From Doryteuthis pealeii (lineage: Eukaryota; Mollusca; Cephalopoda; Myopsida; Loliginidae): a stretch of DNA of 64,000 nucleotides. The position numbers and the translations under genes are program-made. Under the pieces are notes generated by a model. The model did not search any database. It was not told the origin of the DNA and saw only the letters and a program-made list of their open reading frames with translations. Location: NCBI GenBank assembly GCA_023376005.1, contig CM042160.1, positions 80,048,376 through 80,112,375 on the forward strand. The letters are read 5' to 3'. Position 1 is the first letter of the stretch; the number at the start of each line of letters is the position of its first letter. This document shows, in pieces, positions 21,801 to 34,050 of the stretch.

Positions 21801-24800
21801 TCTCATAATTGGCAATTCAAATCAATGAAAAAACCGCAAAAACTGCAAATGCCTTTCTATCGTTAGTGTCCGTTCTTTAGTCAATTTCTCGCCAAAACCT
21901 AACTCAATCAGCTAATTCTATAGGTCAACGAACTTCTGAAGGAGTCCTCATCTGAGTGGTGGCCATATTGTTCATCACTTAGTTACGAGAAGAGATTTAA
22001 TCTCATAATTGGCAATTCAAATCAATGAAAAAACCGCAAAAACTGCAAATGCCTTTCTATCGTTAGCGTCCGTTATTTAGTCAATATCTCGGGAAAACCT
22101 AACTCAATGGACAAATTCTATAGGTCAAAGAAATTCTGAAGGAGTCCTCATCTGAGTGGTGGCCATATTGTTCATCACTTAGTTACGAGAAGAGATTTAA
22201 TCTCGTAATTGGTAATTCAAATCAATGAAAAAACCGCAATAACTGCAAATGCCTTTATATCGTTAGCATCCTTTAGTCAATATCTCGCCAAAACCTAAAT
22301 CAATCTACTAATTCTATAGGTCAACGAACTTCTGAAGGAGTCCTCATCTGAGTGGTGGCCATATTGTTCATCACTTAGTTACGAGAAGAGATTTAATCTC
22401 GTAATTGGCAATTCAAATCAATGAAAAAACCGCAAAAACTGCAAATGCCTTTATATCGTTAGCATCCTTTAGTCAATATCTCGCCAAAACCTAAATCAAT
22501 CTACTAATTCTATAGGTCAACGAACTTCTGAAGGAGTCCTCATCTGAGTGGTGGCCATATTGTTCACCACTTAGTTACGAGAAGAGATTTAATCTCATAA
22601 TTGGCAATTCAAATCAATGAAAAATCCGCAAAAACTGCAAATGCCTTTCTATCGTTAGTGTCCGTTCTTTAGTCAATTTCTCGCCAAAACCTAACTCAAT
22701 CAGCTAATTCTATAGGTCAACGAACTTCTGAAGGAGTCCTCATCTGAGTGGTGGCCATATTGTTCATCACTTAGTTACGAGAAGAGATTTAATCTCGTAA
22801 TTGGCAATTCAAATCAATGAAAAAACCGCAAAAACTGCAAATGCCTTTATATCGTTAGCATCCTTTAGTCAATATCTCGCCAAAACCTAAATCAATCTAC
22901 TAATTCTATAGGTCAACGAACTTCTGAAGGAGTCCTCATCTGAGTGGTGGCCATATTGTTCATCACATATTTACGAGAAGAGATTTAATCTCGTAATTGG
23001 CAATTCAAATCAATGAAAAAACCGCAAAAACTGCAAATGCCTTTATATCGTTAGCATCCTTTAGTCAATATCTCGCCAAAACCTAAATCAATCTACTAAT
23101 TCTTATAGGTCAACGAACTTCTGAAGGAGTCCTCATCTGAGTGGTGGCCATATTGTTCATCACTTAGTTACGAGAAGAGATTTAATCTCATAATTGGCAA
23201 TTCAAATCCATGCAAAAACCGCAAAAACTGCAAATGCCTTTCTATCGTTAGTGTCCGTTCTTTAGTCAATTTCTCGCCAAAACCTAACTCAATCAGCTAA
23301 TTCTATAGGTCAACGAACTTCTGAAGGAGTCCTCATCTGAGTGGTGGCCATATTGTTCATCACTTAGTTACGAGAAGAGATTTAATCTCATAATTGGCAA
23401 TTCAAATCCATGCAAAAACCGCAAAAACTGCAAATGCCTTTCTATCGTTAGCGTCCGTTTTTTAGTCAATTTCTCGCCAAAACCTAACTCAATCAGCTAA
23501 TTCTATAGGTCAACGAACTTCTGAAGGAGTCCTCATCTGAGTGGTGGCCATATTGTTCATCACTTAGTTACGAGAAGAGATTTAATCTCATAATTGGCAA
23601 TTCAAATCCATGCAAAAACCGCAAAAACTGCAAATGCCTTTCTATCGTTAGCATCCTTTAGTCAATTTCTCGCCAAAACCTAACTCAATCGGCTAATTCT
23701 ATAGGTCAACGAACTTCTGAAGGAGTCCTCATCTGAGTGGTGGCCATATTGTTCATCACTTAGTTACGAGAAGAGATTTAATCTCATAATTGGCAATTCA
23801 AATCAATGAAAAAACCGCAAAAACTGCAAATGCCTTTCTATCGTTAGCGTCCGTTATTTAGTCAATATCTCGGGAAAACCTAACTCAATGGACAAATTCT
23901 ATAGGTCAACGAACTTCTGAAGGAGTCCTCATCTGAGTGGTGGCCATATTGTTCATCACTTAGTTACGAGAAGAGATTTAATCTCATAATTGGCAATTCA
24001 AATCAATGAAAAAACCGCAAAAACTGCAAATGCCTTTCTATCGTTAGCATCCTTTAGTCAATTTCTCGCCAAAACCTAACTCAATCGGCTAATTCTATAG
24101 GTCAACGAACTTCTGAAGGAGTCCTCATCTGAGTGGTGGCCATATTGTTCATCACTTAGTTGCGAGAAGAGATTTAATCTCATAATTGGCAATTCAAATC
24201 AATGAAAAAACCGCAAAAACTGCAAATGCCTTTCTATCGTTAGCGTCCGTTATTTAGTCAATATCTCGGGAAAACCTAACTCAATGGACAATTCTATAGG
24301 TCAACGAACTTCTGAAGGAGTCCTCATATGAGTGGTGGCCATATTGTTCATCACTTAGTTACGAGAAGAGATTTAATCTCATAATTGGCAATTCAAATCA
24401 ATGAAAAACCGCAAAACTGCAAATGCCTTTCTATCGTTAGCGTCCGTTATTTAGTCAATATCTCGGCAAAACCTAACTCAATGGACAAATTCTATAGGTC
24501 AACGAACTTCTGAAGGAGTCCTCATCTGAGTGGTGGCCATATTGTTCATCACTTATTTACGAGAAGAGATTTAATCTCATAATTGGCAATTCAAATCAAT
24601 GAAAAAACCGCAAAAACTGCAAATGCCTTTCTATCGTTAGCATCCTTTAGTCAATTTCTCGCCAAACCTAACTCAATCGGCTAATTCTATAGGTCAACGA
24701 ACTTCTGAAGGAGTCCTCATCTGAGTGGTGGCCATATTGTTCATCACTTAGTTCGAGAAGAGATTTAATCTCATAATTGGCAATTCAAATCAATGAAAAA

Positions 24801-26120
24801 ACCGCAAAAACTGCAAATGCCTTTCTATCGTTAGTGTTCGTTCTTTAGACAATTTCTCGCCAAAACCTAACTCAATCAGCTAATTCTATAGGTCAACGAA
24901 CTTCTGAAGGAGTCCTCATCTGAGTGGTGGCCATATTGTTCATCACTTAGTTGCGAGAAGAGATTTAATCTCATAATTGGCAATTCAAATCAATGAAAAA
25001 ACCGCAAAAACTGCAAATGCCTTTCTATCGTTAGTGTTCGTTCTTTAGACAATTCTCGCCAAAACCTAACTCAATCAGCTAATTCTATAGGTCAACGAAC
25101 TCCTGAAGGAGTCCTCATCTGAGTGGTGCCATATTGTTCATCACTTAGTTGCGAGAAGAGATTTAATCTCATAATTGGCAATTCAAATCAATGAAAAAAC
25201 CGCAAAAACTGCAAATGCCTTTCTATCGTTAGTGTTCGTTCTTTAGACAATTTCTCGCCAAAACCTAACTCAATCAGCTAATTCTATAGGTCAACGAACT
25301 TCTGAAGGAGTCCTCATCTGAGTGGTGGCCATATTGTTTCATCACTTAGTTATGAGAAGAGATTTAATCTCATAATTGGCAATTCAAATCAATGAAAAAC
25401 CGCAAAAACTGCAAATGCCTTTCTATCGTTAGTGTTTCGTCTTTAGTCAATTTCTCGCCAAAACCTAACTCAATCAGCTAATTCTATAGGTCAACGAACT
25501 CTGAAGGAGTCCTCATTGAGTGGTGGCCATATTGTTCATCACTTCGTTGCGAGAAGAGATTAATCTCATAATTGGCAATTCAAATCAATGAAAAAACCGC
25601 ACAAAACTGCAAATGCCTTTCTATCGTTAGTGTTCGTTCTTTAGACAATTTTCTCGCCAAAACCTAAATCAATCGGCTAATTCTATAGGTCAACGAACTT
25701 CTGAAGGAGTCCTCATCTGAGTGGTGGCCATATTGTTCATCACTTAGTTGCGAGAAGAGATTTAATCTCATAATTGGCAATTCAAATCAATGAAAAAACC
25801 GCAAAAACTGCAAATGCCTTTCTATCGTTAGTGTTCGTTCTTTAGACAATTTCTCGCCAAAACCTAACTCAATCGGCTAATTCTATAGGTCAACGAACTT
25901 CTGAAGGAGTCCTCATCTGAGTGGTGGCCATATTGTTCATCACTTAGTTGCGAGAAGAGATTTAATCTCATAATTGGCAATTCAAATCAATGAAAAAACC
26001 GCAAAAACTGCAAATGCCTTTCTATCGTTAGCGTCCGTTATTTAGTCAATTTCTCGGCAAAACATAACTCAGTGGACAAATTCTATAGGTCAACGAACTT
26101 CTGAAGGAGTTCTCATCTGG
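15841..26120 (+). repeat. 200-bp satellite array 1
   Basis: About 51 head-to-tail monomers, typically 199-200 bp, counted from GAGTGGTGGCCATATTG (15841, 16041, 16241, 16441, 16641...). Shared landmarks are GAGATTTAATCTCATAATTGG, then GCAAAAACTGCAAATGCC, TATCGTTAG, CTAATTCTATAGGTC and GAACTTCTGAAGGAGTCC. Monomer types differ at GTGTCC/GCGTCC/GCATCC, CTCGCC/CTCGGG and AGTTACG/ATTTACG. The frame is closed throughout, so it is non-coding. Near-identity in the centre and decay to the right resemble a centromeric or heterochromatic satellite. Confidence 0.97.
16441..21153 (+). repeat. three copies of an 8-monomer higher-order repeat
   Basis: Units run 16441-18034 (1594 bp), 18035-19593 (1559 bp) and 19594-21153 (1560 bp). 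Each opens with the CACTTATTTACG monomer type and carries the other variants in the same order. In units 2 and 3 the fifth monomer is a 159-bp deletion form (TCTCGCCAACTTCTGAAGG) that is full length (196 bp, sixth position) in unit 1. So unit 2 or 3 was copied from the other after the deletion. Confidence 0.85.
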
Positions 26121-28340
26121 TAATTCAAATTCAATTGGTAATTCAAATCAATAAAACACGGAATAATGTCAAATGCCTTACTTCTTTTACGTTCATTCTT
26201 TAGTCAATTTCCATGGAAAGCCTGAGTCAATCGGCCACTTCTGTATGTCAAAGAACTTCTCAAGGTGGGCTCATCGGAGTGATTACCCTATTGTTCCTCA
26301 TTTGGTTACGAGTAGAGATTTATTCCCAGAATTTAAAATACAAATCAATGAAGAAACCTCAAAATTGGCAAATGCCTTTCTACCGTTAGCGTCCATTCTT
26401 TACTTAATTCCCCGAGAAGGCGTAATTCAATGGACCAATGCTCTATCTCAATGAACTTTTGATGGTGTCCACACTGGAGTGATTACCACATTGTTCCGGG
26501 TTTAGTTACCAGAAGATATTTATGCCCAGAATTGGTAATTCAAATCAATGAAGAATACGCAATAACGGCAAATGCCTTTCTAAACGTAGCGTCCGTTCTT
26601 TAGTCAACTGCCCAGGAAAGCGTAACTAATTGGGCAAATTCCATAGCTCAATGAACTTCTGAAGGATTCGTCATCGGACTGCTTACCACATTGTTCCAGG
26701 TTGGGATACGAGAAGAGATTCATGCCCAGAATTACTAATTCAAATCAATGAAAAAACGGGAAATGTCTTTCTACTGTTACCGTCCGTTCTTTAATCATTT
26801 TCCCGGGAAAGTCAATGGGCCAATTCTATACTTCAATGACATTCTGCAGAAGTCCGCATCGGAGTTGTTTCAAAACTGTTCCTCATTTGGTTAGGAGAAA
26901 AGATTTATCGCCAGAATTTCTAATTCAAAACAATGAAAAACAAACCCCCGCACAAACAGCAAATATCTTTCAACCGTTAGCGTCCGTTGTTTAATCAATT
27001 TCCCGGGAAAGAGTAACTCAATGGGCCATTTCTATAGCTCAATGAACTTCTGAAGGTGTCTACATCGAAATGGTGGCCACATCGAAATGGTGGCCACATT
27101 GTTCTTCATTTGAGAAGATATTAATGCATAGGATTGTCAATTAAAAACCGCAAAAACGGCTATTTTCCCGGGAAAGCATGACTCAACGAGCAATTTCTAT
27201 AGCTCAACGGACTTCTTAAGGAGTCCTCATCGGAGTGGTTGGCACATTGTTCTTCATTTGGTTACGAGAAGATATTAATGCATAGGATTGTCAATTAAAA
27301 ACCGCAAAAAACGGCTATTTTCCCGGGAAAGCATGACTCAACGAGCAATTTCTATAGCTCAACGGACTTCTTAAAGGAGTCCTCATCGGAGTGGTTGGCA
27401 CATTGTTCTTCATTTGGTTACGAGAAGGAGAATTATGCCCAGAATTGTTAATTCAAATCAATGAAATAACCGCAAAAATGGCAAATTTCTTTCTACCGGC
27501 AGCGTCCGTTCTTTAGCCAATTTCCCTGGAAAGTTTAAACCATGGGCAAAATCTATGACTCAATGAATATCTGAAAGTTTTCTCTTTGGATTGGTTCTAC
27601 ATTGTTCCTCATTTGGTTACGAGAAGTGATTTTAAACCAGAATTGGTAATTCAAATCAATGAAAAAAAAGCAAAAACGACTATTTTACTTTCTACTTGTA
27701 GCGTCCGTGGTTTAGTCATTACCGGGAAAGCGTAACTCAATGGCCAATTCTATGGTCAATAAACTTCTGAAGGGGTTCTTATCGGAGTGGTTACCACATT
27801 GTTCCCTATTAGGTTACGATAATAGATTTATGCCCAGAATTGTTAATTCCAATCAATAAAAACACCGCAAAAACGGCAAATGCCGTTCTTAATCGTTAGG
27901 TCAGTCTTTAGTCATTTCCGGAAAAGCGTAAATCAATGGGCCAAATCTACAGCGCCAATGACCTACTGAAGGGGTCCTCATCAAAATTGTGGCCACATTG
28001 TTCCTGATTTTGGTTAAAGGATTTATGCGCCAGAATCGGAAATTCAAAAATGAAAAAAAAAAAAAAAAAAAAAACCGCAAAGACGGCTATTTTCCTTCAA
28101 CCGTTAGCGTCCGTTCTTTAGGTCAATCCCGGAAAGGTTTAACTCAATGGGCAAATATTTTTTTTCTTTCTACCGTTAAGCGTCCGTTCTTTGGTCAACT
28201 TCCAAGAAACTGAAACTCAATTGGCCAATTCTATATCTCATGAATTTCTGAGGAGAACCTCATCAAATGGTGGCCACGTTGTTTCTCATTTGGTTATGAG
28301 AAGAATTTTGCTCGGAAATTGTTAATTCAAATCAATGAAG
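26121..28340 (+). repeat. diverged satellite monomers, right flank of array 1
   Basis: Landmarks persist (GTTACGAG, AATTCAAATCAATGAA, CGTCCGTTCTTTAG, CTTCTGAAGG) but monomers differ strongly from one another and from the core. Near 27070-27420 there are local sub-duplications (CGAAATGGTGGCCACAT twice; a ~155-bp unit with GCATAGGATTGTCAATTAAA twice). A poly-A run sits at ~28054-28074. Confidence 0.9.
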
Positions 28341-28344
28341 AAAA

Positions 28345-29235
28345 GCCAAAAACGGTTATTTTTACACTTTCCCGTGTATTGGCTAAACAACGGACGCTAA
28401 CTGTAGAAAGAAAATAGTTGTTTTAAGGCTTTTTCATTGATTTAAATTACCAATTCTAGGATTAAATCTCTTCTCTGTGACGGAGAACGAGAAGGAAAGG
28501 GAGCAAGACTTTGTCTTGCCTGCTGGGTTGAACCCGCGTCCTCCCGCATGCGAAAACAGATGCGATGTAGGAACTAGAAGGACACGAGGTTTGACTGACG
28601 TGGGCCCGGATGTTTGGCTAATATGCCCATAAAATAACAAGTGAGTCAAGCGCTGGGCAGTCACAGAAGCAGTCGACGATGCGCAAAGCGCTTTTCAGTA
28701 AAGAAATGGATTTTAGTTCGAACCTGAAACAAAACTAAATAGGAAAATGTGATTTTGAACTGCTAAAGATTATTTCGACTACGACGACGGAGATTCCAGC
28801 TGCTAGAACGAGAATGTGTTGACCAACAGAAGGGTCTGGCTTGTGAGAAGACTGAGAACTCGCTTGTTTTTGGTTCCCCCTTGGCGAGAGCTTGTTGATT
28901 CGAAGGTCTATATTCGCCCCATATATCCCCCCTTCTATACAAATGATGAACAATGTGGCTACCACTCAGAATGAGGAATCATTGTTCATTGAGCTATAAG
29001 AATTGGCCCATTGAGTTGGGGCAATTGATTAAAGAACGGACGCTCAAACAATAGAAGGGCATTTATCCGTTTTTGCGTTGTTCTTTTTTTTTTTTTTTTT
29101 TTTCATTGATTTGAATTACCAATTCTGAGCATAATATCTTTCTCGTAACCAATGTGGAAGTATGTGGGCCCATTTTGATAAGGACTCCTTAAGAAGTTCA
29201 TTGATCTATAGATTAGCCATTTGGTTACGCTTTCC
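28345..29235 (-). repeat. reversed satellite monomers around a 460-bp insert
   Basis: At ~28345 monomer polarity flips (CGGACGCTAACTGTAGAAAG, then TCATTGATTTAAATTACC). The reversed sequence breaks at ~28480 and resumes at ~28945 (GATGAACAATGTGGCTACCA). The insert between is more GC-rich. It contains a tRNA-like GGGTTGAACCCGCGTCC (box B on the minus strand) and a stretch GACTACGACGACGGAGATTC. Open frames across it (28434-28664, 28735-28965) are not conserved in frame among the three copies of the locus, so it is not treated as coding. Confidence 0.8.
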
Positions 29236-29901
29236 TAGGAAAATATAGAAATGGGTGAGAATTTGGGCTGTTTTGTCCTCCATACTTGAAAATTGGCGAT
29301 TTTTTTTTAAATACTTGGAAATATGCAACATATCAATTTTAGCATATTTTTTTTAACAATCGGATTTTTTTTCCAAATGTAAAATTCTGGGTTAATCTTT
29401 GTTACATTTTAAGTTAGTCTACTGAATGTTTTTTGATTGACATGTAAAATTGACCTTTGGAATTTTAAGGTAGTTAAAACTCATTCAACTTAGATAAAAT
29501 AATTTTTTGCTTCAATTTAAAGAAAATATATTTTTTTTCAATACTATGGGGAAAAAAAACATGCTCAAATTATTTATTTTTTTAGTTTTAAAGAAAAACT
29601 TTTAAATTTTAAAATAAACTTTTTTTTAGGGTACTGAATTTATAATTTTTTTACTTTTTTATTTTTCTATATATTCTCAGGGTAATGTTTTCAAGAAATG
29701 TTAAAAATTAGGAAAAAGAGAGATGATTTTGGCAGTGCCTAAGAACCCACGATATTTGCGCCCAAAAAATAGGGGTGGAGTAAATTAAGTAACTGAAAAA
29801 AATCAGAAAGTTTTTGAATAAATAACTCATGCATAATGAAATTAATTATTATAAATCAACACTGAAAATCTTATTAGGATCGGATTAATTCCTATTTTTA
29901 G

Positions 29902-29932
<31 letters not shown>

Positions 29933-30242
29933 CACCCAGGGTGTCATTGATTTGGTTTTGTAAAATACGTCATACTATAAATTGTTGGTACTATATAAAT
30001 CCTTTGAAATTATTAATGGTTATTTCAATTTAAAATACTGGCAACTAATAGAAAAAATGAAATATCAAATTCTTGAAAATTTTCTGGTAAAATAATATAA
30101 AATTACATATCTAATTTCTGAAACGTTTCATGACTTTTGCCACTGTCACGCTGGCTCAGTCATTTATTCCACGGGAACCACTTGGTGACTTATCACCGTT
30201 GAGAAACCTCTCTAAAGAAGGAAACAATGTTTACAACTTCAC

Positions 30243-30286
30243 TAAACTGGCTGACCGACGATTTAGAAGAAATGCGCGCTCTAGAG
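30243..30286 (+). pseudogene. indel-broken copy of coding exon 1 (left arm)
   Basis: Corresponds to 52979-53018. The start region reads CACTAAACTGGCTGACCGACG where the intact copy has CACTAAACATGGCTGACGACG, so the ATG is lost. A T is also missing before the splice donor. These look like sequencing errors and not evolution, because the same stretch is damaged differently in the right arm. Confidence 0.8.
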
Positions 30287-30400
30287 GTTTGTCTCTTATT
30301 TTTAATATTCTATCATTACAAATTTTTATGAAAAATTGTAAAAGAATGAAGTGGTATATTCCTTGAATCTGGCTAGTATTTTTCCTTACTCTTTAGATCT

Positions 30401-30447
<47 letters not shown>

Positions 30448-31009
30448 CCGATTCGTTTCTTTTTCCATTACATAACAAACACTCGGTATTTTTTCCTGTT
30501 TCTCATTATTATTTGGTTTTCCAATTTAAAATGATTCCTTCAGAGTAATATAAAGTAATATTTTGCATATCAAATTTTATTGGGTAATTCCTTCTTTTAG
30601 CAAGCGTTAAATCAAAAATAAAATATGTAAAAATATTAATATTAAAACTCTTTATAGACTGATCACGTTGTTCGGCTAATCCGACAATGTGCACTTCGTC
30701 TTCGGTCCGTCTTTTAACATTGTCGTTGTTATTTTTTGCGTAGAAGTTCTAGATTAAAAGTCAAGTAATGACTTTTTGGTTATTTCGCTAATAACTCCAA
30801 CATAAACAAAGGGGAAACACTCTTGACTGATAATTAATCTATTTATTTTCCGCCATTTAAACTAACCGCTAATCCCGTCTTTTTTTTTCCTTGGTAGATA
30901 TCAAATAAATAAATAATTTATCAGTAAGAGTGTTTATGTTGGAGTTTAGGAAATAACCATTTTCACAATGTACATTCTATATATTACTAATGGTTGATTT
31001 TATGAAATT

Positions 31010-31255
31010 TTGGACCATATGACATTAAGGACCCTTTTGCGGATTCTTGATTCACTAAGGACATTTTTTTCAATTTACACCGTCAAAATCAGTTGTTTGT
31101 TAGGGGTAGGGTTAGGTGTTAAGTTTCTATAACTTAAAAAAAACTCTAAAAATCATCTGTTAAACAACAACAGAATTTTGACGGTGTAAATGAAAAAAAT
31201 GTCTTATGAATCGAGATCGGCAAAAGGGGTGCCTAAAGTCCATATGGTCCGAAAT
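31010..31255. mobile_element. MITE, copy of 53734-53980
   Basis: TTTGGACCATATGACATTAAGG at the left and AAAGTCCATATGGTCCGAA at the right, with a TTAGGG-like loop. A mirrored copy is at ~34,485-34,735 in the right palindrome arm. Confidence 0.75.
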
Positions 31256-31680
31256 GTTCAGTGTTGATTTATCATGAAATTGAATTTCATAATGCAACAG
31301 TTATTTATTTCAAAACTTTGTTGTTTTTTTTTTTCAGGTATTAACTTTTTAAACCCCCCCCTTTTTGGGACGCAAATATTGGTGGGGTTATATAAAGTTG
31401 AAATACTTACAGTATAAATAAAAAGACAAAAGACCAAAGTGTGAATAGAAGAAGAAAATTTTCTTAAGGGAGGCATATCCTGGTAGAAAATAAGTACTGA
31501 AATTGGAAATTAAATGTAAAATAAACTAAAAATAATTTAATTTAAAATCTGATAATTCCCTGATTTTTGGTACATTTTTTCATTGTGCGAGGCAGGAGTA
31601 AATTTTTTGTAAAATGCACTATGAACATGACTTTTGCAAGACCCTAACACTCTTCAGATAGGAGTAATTTCAGTCAATTG

Positions 31681-31912
31681 TAAGTAAAGTCGGCGGGAAG
31701 CGTCTCATGTTGATATCAGCCAGACAGCGAGAGTCTATCCTCTTTTCACTAAACAAAACCAAAGGGATTATTTAGCATGAGATGGAGCACCAAACCTACC
31801 ATAAGCTCATCACTTTACTGCACAGATTCCTGTGTACTCTATGCGAGTGGGCAGGCCGGTATCAAACCTGGAATATGATTCCTAGGTGGACTATCAACTG
31901 AGCTAAGTGTGG
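31681..31912 (-). mobile_element. tRNA-derived SINE (left-arm copy)
   Basis: Body GTTGATATCAGCCAGACAGC, then AGTTTGATACC-type box B (minus strand) and CAACTGAGCTAA head. Same insertion as at 54414-54652. Confidence 0.75.
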
Positions 31913-32826
31913 TTCATTTTTCTAAAGGGACATTATACAAACGCAAATTTTTCAAATTTTTAAAAATTTAAAACAATTATAAACTCCGGGAATTGTCCAT
32001 TTAAATGAATTTTTCAAAACTTTATTCATTAATGACTTAAGTTTTATGATGATAGCTTGTTTAAAAAATACAGAATTTGAAAAGATTTTCTTTTATATCA
32101 ATTAACTCTACGGGTAGGTGGTTTCAAACTTTGGTCATTTGAATAAAAAAAATGACCATGTCCCTATTTTTTACATTTCTAAAAAGATCAAAACCAGAAG
32201 ATCAAATTAAAAAAATGAAAAAAAAAAAATGTACAGCTGCAAGTTACTTGAAAAGTTTAATAATCTTTTCTTTTTTTTTTTTTTTTTTTAACTCAAAATG
32301 CAAAAGAAAAGTCTTCTGATTCATGACCTATTTTATTTAACTTTAAAAAATTTAATTGTAAATTTTAAACTTCTGGAGGGTGGTATGTTGTAAACATATT
32401 TTGTCAATGAATAAAAGATTTATTTAATCTATCATGTAATCTATCCATCTAGCATGTACTTTAAAAATGTATGATTTGGTTGCACCAAATTTTGAAGATT
32501 TTTTTTATATTAAAAATATTACTAACGTTTATCTTTTTCATTAAGGAAGGCTACAGTGTTACACAACCAAAAGGGTTTTTCTTTCCCTTTTTACTTACAA
32601 AATACCCGGATTTTCACTCTGGGTACAGGAACAACTGTTTTTTGGCACATGTCCTTTTTGTGTTGTTTATTTTTTCTTAGTTTTTTTTGGCTATTTTACT
32701 GAAACTGTTTCATATGAAATTTTACATTTTTAATAGGCGCTCATGAATTTTTTTCATTTTTTTCACTAGGAAAATCAAAGTGTGAAAACATCATTTATCC
32801 CTTTAATTGCCCTTTTGGACATGCAT

Positions 32827-32901
32827 TGCGCAATAACTAATATATCATTTTTTTGGTAATTTCCAATAATCAAAAAGATATAATAAACAAAGTAATTGAC
32901 T
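32827..32901. other. 75-bp asymmetric spacer at the palindrome centre
   Basis: The spacer is the reverse complement of ~55555-55632, the sequence that follows the arm in the third copy. Beyond 55632 that copy continues into new sequence, while here it turns back into the arm. The junction CAATG/CATGTCC shares ATG between both partners, a 3-bp microhomology. Confidence 0.8.
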
Positions 32902-33804
32902 ATGCATGTCCAAAGGGCAAGTTAAAGGGGATAATGAGTTTTCCACTTTTTGATTTCCTAGTGAAAACATGAAAAAATTCATGAGCGCCTATAAAATGTA
33001 AAATTTCATATGAAACAGTTACAGTAATAGCCAAAAAACATAAGAAAAAATAACCAACACAAAAAGGAATGTGCTCAAAAACAGTTGTTTCCTGGTACCC
33101 AGAGTGAAAATCGGGGTATTTGAAGTAAAAAGGGAAAAAGAACGATTTTGTGTGTACACTGTAGCCATTCCTAATGAAAAAGAATATCGTTAGTAATAAT
33201 TTTTAAATATAAAATCTCAGAAATATGGGCACAAAATCAATACATTTTTAATGATACATCTAGATGATAGATTACATAAGATTAATAAATCTTTATTCAT
33301 GAAAGAAATATTGTTTACAACATACCACCTCCAGAAGTTTAAAATTTTACAATAAATTTTTAAATAAATAAATAGGGTCAATTGAATCAGAAGACTTTTT
33401 CTTTTTGCATTTTGAGTTAAAAAAAAAAAAAAAAAGAAAAGATTTTAAATTTTCACAGTAACTTTGTCCCCCAGCTGATGACATTTTTTTTTTTTTTCAA
33501 TTTTTTTAATTTGATCTTCTGGTTTTGATCTTTTTAGAATGTAAAAATTAGGGAATGGTCATTTTTTTTTATTCAATACCAAAGTTTGAACACCTACCGT
33601 AGAGTTAATTGATAATAAAAAAGAAAATCTTTTCAAAATTCTTATTTTTTAAACAAGCTATTTCATCATAAACTTAAGTCATTAATGAATAACGTGTTTG
33701 AAATTTCATTAAAATTGGACAATTCCCGGAATTTTAATAATTGTTTTGAAACATTTTTTAAAAATTGAAATTGGTTTAATAATGGTCCTTTAGCAAAATT
33801 GGAA

Positions 33805-34050
33805 CACACTTAAGCTCAGTTGATAGTCCACCTAGGAATCTAAGGTTTCAGGTTTGATACCGCGCTCTGCCAACTCGCATATGAGTAGCACAGGAATCTG
33901 TTGCCAGTAAAGGTGAGGGAGCTTATGGTAGTTTGGTGCTCCATCTCATGCTAAAATAATCTCTTGGTTTTAGTGTTAGTGAAAGAGGAATAGACTCTCG
34001 CTGTCTGGCTGATATCAACATGAGACGTTCCCGGCCGACCTTTAACTTAC
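33805..34050 (+). mobile_element. tRNA-derived SINE (right-arm mirror copy)
   Basis: Reverse complement of the 31681-31912 copy: TAAGCTCAGTTGATAGTCC head, GGTTTGATACC box B, tail GACCTTTAACTTAC. The 34020-34268 open frame starts in its tail and is not a gene. Confidence 0.75.

Larger units (their letters stand above)
29236..32826. repeat. low-copy flank, first of three copies of this locus
   Basis: AT-rich sequence matching 51,970-55,554 directly and 32,902-36,490 in reverse. It holds, in order, a long poly-T (~29908-29931), the broken exon copy, (TA)n at ~30403-30441, an inverted-repeat element (~30775-30960), a MITE (~31010-31255) and a SINE. Compared with the 52-55 kb copy it has many one-base gains and losses. 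Confidence 0.85.

Noticed and set aside
28735..28965. 76-residue frame with a Val-rich hydrophobic stretch
   Set aside because: The equivalent frame in the cleaner copy (51,366-51,722) differs in start and length, and the reading frame is not conserved across copies.
30130..30366. 78-residue frame spanning the 5' UTR and exon 1 copy
   Set aside because: It exists only because indels fuse the untranslated leader to the exon; the intact copy at 52,979 has a separate ATG.
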